NCBI GenBank assembly: GCA_965230415.1
Contig: CBDDKZ010000005.1
Coordinates: forward strand, 2,294,001-2,358,000
Length of the DNA: 64,000 nucleotides
Source: CBDDKZ01 sp965230415
GTDB lineage: Bacteria > Bacteroidota > Bacteroidia > Cytophagales > JAAEPT01
Direction of reading: 5' to 3'
Shown: positions 58,699 to 64,000 of the stretch, in pieces
How positions within the stretch are numbered: the stretch's first letter is position 1
How the letters are laid out: each line of letters starts with the position of its first letter
Translations under genes and position numbers: made by a program
The notes under the pieces: generated by a model
Told to the model about the DNA's origin: nothing
Databases searched by the model: none
Seen by the model: the letters and a program-made list of their open reading frames with translations, nothing else

Positions 58699-60540
58699 AT
58701 GGAAGATCGATTGATTGACGTCAAAAATAGTATTATAAATAAAGTACTTTTATATGCTGCTTTATTTTCAAGTTTTCCTTATGTCATTTCTTTGATAAAG
58801 GTCTTTTCTTTTGAGTGGCATCCGGTATTCCTGGCCTATTCGGCATTTTACGCGTTGTTAATTTCTATTACCTTCTTGCGAAAGCGTTTGTCTTTTTCGT
58901 CAAAGACCCATGTCTTTGGAATTGTATACACATTGATTGGGTTGTTATGTATAGACGTTTATGGTATTGGTGCCGGATTTCCATATTGTATTGCAGGTGT
59001 AGTTGTTGTGGGAATGGTATTGGGCAAGCGTTTGGCGTCAATATATTTTCTATCGTGTATGTTATTTGCAGTCGGTATTGCTGTTCTTCATCTGGGGGGG
59101 GTTCAAAAATTCATTGTTCCGTCCCCTAGTTTTGAATATGACATGATCTCATGGGCAACTATGATCACCTCTTTCGTTTGCAACTGCTTTTTTATCTTGG
59201 CCGCAATTTATGAGTTCAAGAGTTATTTCGTTACAAGTATTAGAGAAACGGAGGACAATGTACGTGCCTTAAGTCAAAATGAAGAAATGTTTAAAACACT
59301 CTTCGAAAAATCTACAGATGGTATCACGCTTCTTACCAAAAGTGGATTCATCGATTTTAATGAGACAATCATTAAATTATTAGGGTATAATTCCAAAAAA
59401 GAACTGTTAGGGAAACAACCATGGGATTTATCACCCGAATATCAACCCGACGGCAGCAACAGCAGGGAAAAAGCAGCGGAGATCATTTCAAAATGTAATG
59501 ATCAGGGGTTTTACCGATTCGAATGGCTTCATAAGAAGAAAAACGGATTAAATGTATACTTCGAAATTATGCTAACGCCAGTGATTTATAATTTTCAGGA
59601 AATAATTTATTGCATTTGGAGAGATATTGATGATAAAAAAAGAGCTGAGCTTGAATTGGAGAATTATCGAAGTAATTTGGAATTGTTAGTGAAGCAACGC
59701 ACCGACTTATTGGAAGACACTAATAGGGAACTTTTGGCTACTAATGTTAAGTTGAATGATAATTCGGAACTTATTAGGTTGCAAAACGCAGAGTTGAAAA
59801 AGACACTTAAAGATTTAAAAGAAACGCAGGCGCAACTGCTTCAATCTGAAAAGATGGCTTCCCTTGGTGTATTAACAGCTGGTGTAGCACACGAAATAAA
59901 CAACCCTTTGAACTTTATTATGGGAGGGTGCACGGGGCTGGAACGTTATTTGCAGGAACATCATTTTTTAGATGAGCATGTCAATGTCTTTATAGATGGC
60001 ATAAAGTCGGGGGTTACCCGGGCAGATAGCATCGTTAAAAGCTTAGGACAATTTAGCAGGAGTATAGATTCATTCGACGAGCAATGTGACTTGCATCGCA
60101 TTCTGGACAATTGTTTGGTTATGTTGCAACATGAGTTTAGGAAGCGTATCGAAGTCATTAAGGATTACGCCTCACAAGACTTAATAGTCTCCGGAAATTC
60201 CGGAAAGCTGCATCAGGTGTTTATCAATGTCTTTAGTAATTCTATTCAGGCCATTGCAGATAGAGGTACTATAAACGTATTGACCTATTTGGACGAGAAT
60301 CAGGCTTTTATTAGTATCACTGATGACGGTGAAGGAATTTCCTCTAAAAACATAAGTAGAATTACAGATCCTTTTTTCACAACAAAAGAACCAGGTAAAG
60401 GTACTGGTTTGGGATTGTCAATAGTTTACTCTATAGTAAATCAACACGGCGGAACAATTGAATTTAAGTCCAATGAAAAAAAAGGAACAGAAGTAATTGT
60501 GCGTCTGCCACTGGAAAAAGAAGAATTGCAGTACAAATAA
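58699..60540 (+). CDS. Membrane PAS-domain sensor histidine kinase
   Basis: The protein is 613 aa from the ATG at 58699, preferred over an in-frame TTG at 58675 that falls in the putative -7 box. Six hydrophobic segments occupy about residues 15-175. A PAS domain follows (about 195-315: F-K-T-L-F-E-K-S-T-D-G-I-T-L-L), then a coiled coil and the phospho-acceptor His398 in G-V-A-H-E-I-N-N-P-L. The ATPase domain has N-V-F-S-N-S-I-Q-A-I (N box), D-D-G-E-G-I-S and G-T-G-L-G-L-S-I-V. No response regulator gene is in the neighbourhood, so it is an orphan here. A link to the export operon upstream is possible but unproven. Confidence 0.9.
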   Translation: MEDRLIDVKNSIINKVLLYAALFSSFPYVISLIKVFSFEWHPVFLAYSAFYALLISITFLRKRLSFSSKTHVFGIVYTLIGLLCIDVYGIGAGFPYCIAGVVVVGMVLGKRLASIYFLSCMLFAVGIAVLHLGGVQKFIVPSPSFEYDMISWATMITSFVCNCFFILAAIYEFKSYFVTSIRETEDNVRALSQNEEMFKTLFEKSTDGITLLTKSGFIDFNETIIKLLGYNSKKELLGKQPWDLSPEYQPDGSNSREKAAEIISKCNDQGFYRFEWLHKKKNGLNVYFEIMLTPVIYNFQEIIYCIWRDIDDKKRAELELENYRSNLELLVKQRTDLLEDTNRELLATNVKLNDNSELIRLQNAELKKTLKDLKETQAQLLQSEKMASLGVLTAGVAHEINNPLNFIMGGCTGLERYLQEHHFLDEHVNVFIDGIKSGVTRADSIVKSLGQFSRSIDSFDEQCDLHRILDNCLVMLQHEFRKRIEVIKDYASQDLIVSGNSGKLHQVFINVFSNSIQAIADRGTINVLTYLDENQAFISITDDGEGISSKNISRITDPFFTTKEPGKGTGLGLSIVYSIVNQHGGTIEFKSNEKKGTEVIVRLPLEKEELQYK

Positions 60541-60576
60541 AGGTGTTCGTATGCGTATTTTGAGTTAACTTCCATA

Positions 60577-60603
60577 AAAAAAGCCCTGTTAAAGGGCTTT
60601 TCA
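60577..60603. terminator. Bidirectional terminator between kinase and barrel-protein genes
   Basis: AAAAGCCCT (60579-60587) pairs with AGGGCTTTT (60593-60601) around a 5-nt loop. A-runs and T-runs on the two sides make it usable by both convergent genes. Confidence 0.88.
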
Positions 60604-60614
60604 GTTAATGATTT

Positions 60615-61223
60615 TTAAAATAAGTACCTGACCCCGAGGCCACCCTGCCCCCAAAAGTAAAAAGGATCATCCACCAGTTCGGCAAAAAGTACAAGATCTA
60701 CATACACGGAAATGGGAATATCGTCAAATAAATATTCCACTCCTGCTGCAAAATCAGCACCAAAATCAAAATCCGTAATTCGCTCTTCTCCACGATACCA
60801 ACGTGTATCACCATGAGGCCTGAAATCATAGGTGTAAATGATGCGCTGAAAACGCAATTGAGCACCAACTCCGATGTACCATTTTAGTTTACCCGGAATA
60901 TCGACATCAATCTTTTTGTCAATGAAATTATAGTGCAACTGAATACCCAAAGGAGTACTACTTCTAAAAGAAACATAATTAATATTTGCATAGGCAAAAC
61001 GATTGTCAATGTACCAATCATTAAACCTGTTACTATAGAATCTATTCCTTGTTAAGACATGAGAGCGACCTACTGTCAGTTCTATTGATCGGTCACCCAT
61101 ATAACTTTTTACCGTAAGACCCAGTGGGTCACCAAGATGAATACCAGCACCAATATCTTGTGCTTTTGTCGATAAAGCGCTAAAAACTAATAAAACGTTA
61201 ATTATTATATAAAACCTTTTCAT
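60615..61223 (-). CDS. Predicted outer-membrane beta-barrel protein
   Basis: The protein is 202 aa with a signal peptide (M-K-R-F-Y-I-I-I-N-V...T-K-A-Q). The mature part alternates aromatic and polar residues in short strands (I-G-A-G-I-H-L-G-D-P-L-G-L, G-I-Q-L-H-Y-N-F, Y-I-G-V-G-A-Q-L-R-F) and ends G-G-L-G-V-R-Y-L-F, with a terminal Phe typical of outer-membrane proteins. No known family can be named. Its 3' end shares the terminator at 60577-60603 with the kinase gene. Confidence 0.72.
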   Translation of the reverse strand: MKRFYIIINVLLVFSALSTKAQDIGAGIHLGDPLGLTVKSYMGDRSIELTVGRSHVLTRNRFYSNRFNDWYIDNRFAYANINYVSFRSSTPLGIQLHYNFIDKKIDVDIPGKLKWYIGVGAQLRFQRIIYTYDFRPHGDTRWYRGEERITDFDFGADFAAGVEYLFDDIPISVYVDLVLFAELVDDPFYFWGQGGLGVRYLF

Positions 61224-61435
61224 GAATAATTGAGTATTGACTTCCTAATCTCTGATACCAATGCACATAAAGTGCTTGTAAAGCCTACTAATATACCACT
61301 TTTGAAAATTTATTCCATTGACTAAGGGTTATCATGAAATATATTTGTTATTTTTCAAATGTTGCAAACGTAGTTATTGGCAGGCATTTTTTCCTTAAAA
61401 CATACTTAATTAGAACAAAATTGAAAAAAACGGTC

Positions 61436-62047
61436 ATGCTTTTAACAAGAATTATAAGTTTATTATTTGTTTATCTACTACTGAGTACATCCTTTTCTCT
61501 TGCTCAGGATACAATAAATAATAATGGGATCGAAGTAGGACAATATGTAAAAGATTTCAAAGCACTTGATGCACATGGTAAGCAGTTTACATTGTCAGAA
61601 AGTTTAAAAAATGGGCCGGTGGTTTTAATCTTTTACCGCGGTCACTGGTGCCCGTATTGTAACAAACACCTCAGTGAATTTCAAACGCATATAGAAGAAA
61701 TAATAAATCTGGGAGCAAGTGTGATTGCCGTTTCCCCGGAAAAGCCGGAAAACGCCCTTCAGATGGAGCGAAAGACAGGCGCTACTTTTCAGCTACTTTA
61801 TGATGAAGCTTACCTCATAGCGAAGCAATTCAATGTTTTGTTCACTCCGGACGAAAAAACCGTGCAAAAATATAATAAAATGTTAAATGCGAATCTTGAA
61901 GAGGCACATTCAGACGGTAGTAATCGACTACCTGTTCCAGCTACTTTTATTATTGATAAATCGGCCAAAATTACCTGGAGACAATTTGATCCAAATTACA
62001 AAAACAGATCAACAGTAGAGGAGATTTTGAAAGTATTGCGTCAATAA
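61436..62047 (+). CDS. Peroxiredoxin-like redoxin (AhpC/TSA family)
   Basis: The protein is 203 aa from the ATG at 61436; a TTG at 61421 is an alternative that adds M-K-K-T-V, and a longer ATG at 61334 is unlikely. A signal peptide (L-L-F-V-Y-L-L-L-S...L-A-Q) is present. The thioredoxin-fold motif is F-Y-R-G-H-W-C-P-Y-C-N, a CxxC variant of the AhpC/TSA site, followed by V-I-A-V-S-P-E and a cis-Pro loop V-P-A-T-F-I-I-D. It probably reduces peroxides or handles thiols in the periplasm. It converges on the hydrolase gene with a 3-bp gap. Confidence 0.82.
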   Translation: MLLTRIISLLFVYLLLSTSFSLAQDTINNNGIEVGQYVKDFKALDAHGKQFTLSESLKNGPVVLIFYRGHWCPYCNKHLSEFQTHIEEIINLGASVIAVSPEKPENALQMERKTGATFQLLYDEAYLIAKQFNVLFTPDEKTVQKYNKMLNANLEEAHSDGSNRLPVPATFIIDKSAKITWRQFDPNYKNRSTVEEILKVLRQ

Positions 62048-62050
62048 AGT

Positions 62051-62896
62051 TTATAAACGATTCGGGGTATTATTCTTTAGCTGATAATTGATCCATTCCA
62101 AAATTTCCTGAAGTACTATTTCTTTTTGGATTTCATTATGTAATTCGTGCTTAAGACCAGAAAATGTCAGCAGCTTATGTCCCGATAGAAGTGCAAATTC
62201 CCGGGTGGCAGCGATTGAAGTGATGGAATCTGCTTCACCATGTAGTAGCAGCGTTGGTGTTTGTAGCCGATGTGCGTTATTTAGGGCCCATAATCCATTT
62301 TCCACAATCGAAAAATAGAGCTCTGTACCCACTTTATTATTGATTAACGGGTCGCTTTTAAATGCGGCTCCAATTTGCTCGTCGCTAGATAAAGCAGTAC
62401 TGTCCAAAGGTTCGTATTGCGTAAACGAAGGCCAGATTCTACGAATGAATTTACCAATGGCAATTTTGATCCGTGGGGGCTCGAAGGCTAACTTGAACCA
62501 TGGTGAAGTAATTACACTGCTAAAATAGGGGTGGCCAGCATACTTAATGAGGTAATTGGCAACAATATTGCCTCCCATACTCTGTCCGTACAAAATAAGT
62601 GGCATACCTGGGAATTCGTTTTGTGCATACTGGGTTAGTAAATGAATGTCGCCCAATAAGTGCTCATAAGATGGTATATTTGCCCGTTTTCCTCCTGAGA
62701 TGCCATGTCCTCTCAGGTCTATTGTGATGACATGTAGGTCTGCCTGGTTAAAGAACTCAAAAAAATGCTCGTAACGACCCATATGTTCCCGAAATCCATG
62801 AACCAATACTATTGCCCCTTTTGGATTTGTGGAAAGGCTCACCCTTCCATTTAATGGTAACTCATCAACAGTACTTAGCTGGAAATTTTTGATCAT
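62051..62896 (-). CDS. Monoglyceride-lipase-like alpha/beta hydrolase
   Basis: The protein is 281 aa. Motifs of the Hydrolase_4 (serine aminopeptidase S33/monoacylglycerol lipase) group are clear: V-H-G-F-R-E-H-M-G-R-Y near residue 33, I-D-L-R-G-H-G-I-S-G-G-K-R, the nucleophile elbow G-Q-S-M-G-G with Ser106, an acid in H-G-E-A-D-S-I-T-S and base His in L-K-H-E-L-H-N-E. Lysophospholipid or monoglyceride cleavage is likely. No signal peptide. The DUF2911 gene lies 20 bp upstream on the same strand and may share the transcript. Confidence 0.87.
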   Translation of the reverse strand: MIKNFQLSTVDELPLNGRVSLSTNPKGAIVLVHGFREHMGRYEHFFEFFNQADLHVITIDLRGHGISGGKRANIPSYEHLLGDIHLLTQYAQNEFPGMPLILYGQSMGGNIVANYLIKYAGHPYFSSVITSPWFKLAFEPPRIKIAIGKFIRRIWPSFTQYEPLDSTALSSDEQIGAAFKSDPLINNKVGTELYFSIVENGLWALNNAHRLQTPTLLLHGEADSITSIAATREFALLSGHKLLTFSGLKHELHNEIQKEIVLQEILEWINYQLKNNTPNRL

Positions 62897-62916
62897 TTAA
62901 AGCTATTGAAAAGAAA

Positions 62917-63513
62917 TCATAGTATGGTTATGGGTATTCGGGCTACAGTGTTTTCCCATCCAATTACCATTTCACAACCTTCTTTGGTAGCTTCAAAGTA
63001 AATACCAAGTGTTTTGATGATGTCATTACTTTTGGTAATAGGAACTTTGATTTTAGTAACCGTCGTTTTCTCAGGGTTATTAACCAGATTAAAACTGCCC
63101 CAGCCATCGAGTTCGTTACTGATATACACCATCCAGTTATCTATATGAGGAATCACATGAATAGTATATCTACTACCTGCTTTTAACTTTTTGCCACCTA
63201 TTTTGACGTCAGTGAATAAATCGAGCTCAGTAGATTCGTTGGCTCCCATCCTCCAGAGTTTTCCGTATGGAATCAGGTCACCGAATATTTTTCTTCCTTT
63301 CACTGAAGGTCTTGAATAGATGACTCTTAATTTTTTTTGTCGTTGCTTACGTTCGGTATCATCTTTCGAGAAATAGTAAAAAGGTGCCTCACCAGGGAAA
63401 TAGGCCATGTCCATAGGACTAATATCTGATTGAGGAAATGTCTGTGCATTTATTGACGTGGAATGCAGCAAATTGAAGGTTAAAAACAAGGCACTTAATA
63501 ATACGAATCTCAT
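62917..63513 (-). CDS. DUF2911-domain secreted protein
   Basis: The protein is 198 aa with a signal peptide (M-R-F-V-L-L-S-A-L-F-L...I-N-A-Q). The DUF2911 domain is recognisable from Y-S-R-P-S-V-K-G-R-K-I-F-G-D-L-I-P-Y-G and W-R-M-G-A-N-E-S-T-E-L (about residues 65-97), then G-S-Y-type G-S-R-Y-T-I-H-V-I-P. The family is common in Bacteroidota and its role is unknown; it is probably periplasmic. The signal and domain are clear; the function is not. Confidence 0.85.
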   Translation of the reverse strand: MRFVLLSALFLTFNLLHSTSINAQTFPQSDISPMDMAYFPGEAPFYYFSKDDTERKQRQKKLRVIYSRPSVKGRKIFGDLIPYGKLWRMGANESTELDLFTDVKIGGKKLKAGSRYTIHVIPHIDNWMVYISNELDGWGSFNLVNNPEKTTVTKIKVPITKSNDIIKTLGIYFEATKEGCEMVIGWENTVARIPITIL

Positions 63514-63629
63514 ATGTTTATAGGATCAGGATGACATGTTAAATTTAAGCTTTTCTAATGAAAAGGAGAATAAAATTTTGGATGAATAACAAAAGGTCGT
63601 AGCATAGACAATTAGTTATTCTATTTTAA

Positions 63630-64000
63630 TTATCGGGCTTTCGTTTTCAAGTGTCTCTTCGCAGTATAATGTGTGCTTGCTAAAGCAAAAGCGACGATAC
63701 TTATAGAGCTCAATGGCATCAGGATGGCCGATATAACAGGGGATAATAAACCCTGAACAGCAAATAACAGGCCAACAATGTTGTAAGCAAAAGACAGACC
63801 GATGCCAGTATATACTAATAACTTACCTTTTTTAGCTACTTGCAGGAAATGAGGCAGCATATCCAGGTTTTGCGCATATAAAATGGCATCTGAAGCAGGT
63901 GTGAAGTTAGAAGAGTCTTCTGTTATGGCAACACCAACGTCACTCTGAGCAAGGGCACCGGCGTCGTTGAGCCCATCGCCCAACATCATGACACAGTCCT
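63630..64000 (-). CDS. C-terminal end of a heavy-metal P-type ATPase (CcoI/CopA type, truncated by the window)
   Basis: The frame is open to the window edge; 123 complete codons are present. It contains M-L-G-D-G-L-N-D-A-G-A-L (the P1B hinge motif), S-D-V-G-V-A-I and two C-terminal membrane helices ending with I-L-M-P-L-S-S-I-S-I-V. The M-P-L-S-S-I motif in the last helix is typical of CcoI/FixI-type copper pumps that serve cbb3 oxidase assembly. The N-terminal metal-binding domains and the C-P-C motif lie outside the window. No ccoS-like ORF occurs downstream. Confidence 0.85.
   Translation of the reverse strand, partial: DCVMMLGDGLNDAGALAQSDVGVAITEDSSNFTPASDAILYAQNLDMLPHFLQVAKKGKLLVYTGIGLSFAYNIVGLLFAVQGLLSPVISAILMPLSSISIVAFALASTHYTAKRHLKTKAR

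Noticed and set aside
61334..61435. Longer N-terminus of the redoxin from the ATG at 61334
   Set aside because: It would place 34 extra residues before a clear signal peptide; a start at 61436 or 61421 puts the signal at the N-terminus.

Overview
The window reads as a chromosomal segment of a free-living, probably marine member of the Bacteroidota. The evidence is an AT-rich sequence, several proteins with type IX secretion (T9SS) C-terminal sorting domains, a PorP/SprF-family gene, a SusC-like TonB-dependent receptor, DUF2723 and DUF2911 proteins, and promoters of the Bacteroidota type (TTTG, then about 20 bp, then TAnnTTTG). The style would suit the Cytophagales, but the order cannot be fixed from the sequence alone. 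No rRNA, tRNA, CRISPR array, transposase or phage gene was seen. Both edges cut genes: an unrecognised C-terminus on the left and a CcoI/CopA-type P-type ATPase on the right.

1-14.4 kb is a mixed housekeeping region. It holds an M74-like murein endopeptidase lipoprotein, a TonB receptor, a methyltransferase and a large DUF2723 membrane protein with a clear terminator. These are followed by a TetR/hydrolase pair with a perfect 22-bp operator palindrome, a rhomboid protease, a YbjQ-acylphosphatase pair, an ECF sigma-factor operon, an S41 protease and an acyl-CoA-binding protein.

14.7-27.5 kb is a T9SS surface-protein locus. Two giant paralogous secreted proteins (2062 and 1699 aa; beta-helix head, array of about 92-aa Ig-like modules, type B sorting domain) flank a PorP/SprF protein. 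The paralogues differ by whole modules. 27.6-38.2 kb carries a GbsR-type regulator next to a long-chain acyl-CoA ligase with a dyad between them, YaaA, a tail-specific protease overlapping a CAP-OmpA fusion protein, a secreted glycerophosphodiesterase with a type A sorting domain, and an M28 peptidase.

38.2-43.4 kb is a branched-chain amino-acid operon (leuA-ilvD-ilvB). A complete, previously uncalled leucine attenuator precedes it: promoter, 19-aa leader peptide with nine leucines, mutually exclusive antiterminator and terminator hairpins. 43.5-47.5 kb is a cluster of envelope and secreted proteins (LamG-OmpA, a Tudor/Agenet-like small protein, an IgGFc-binding-like T9SS type B protein). polA and an SNF2-type helicase follow.

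54.0-58.6 kb encodes a compact tripartite export operon (ABC protein, HlyD-type adaptor, TolC-type channel). Its ABC protein has lost the Walker A lysine, the signature motif, the Q-loop glutamine and the H-loop histidine while keeping Walker B, so it looks like a pseudo-ATPase exporter. A perfect 15-bp inverted repeat lies just upstream, and a PAS histidine kinase without an adjacent response regulator follows. The right end has a predicted barrel protein, a redoxin, a monoglyceride-lipase-like hydrolase, DUF2911 and the P-type ATPase fragment. The pseudo-ATPase exporter and the leucine attenuator are the two observations most worth following up.
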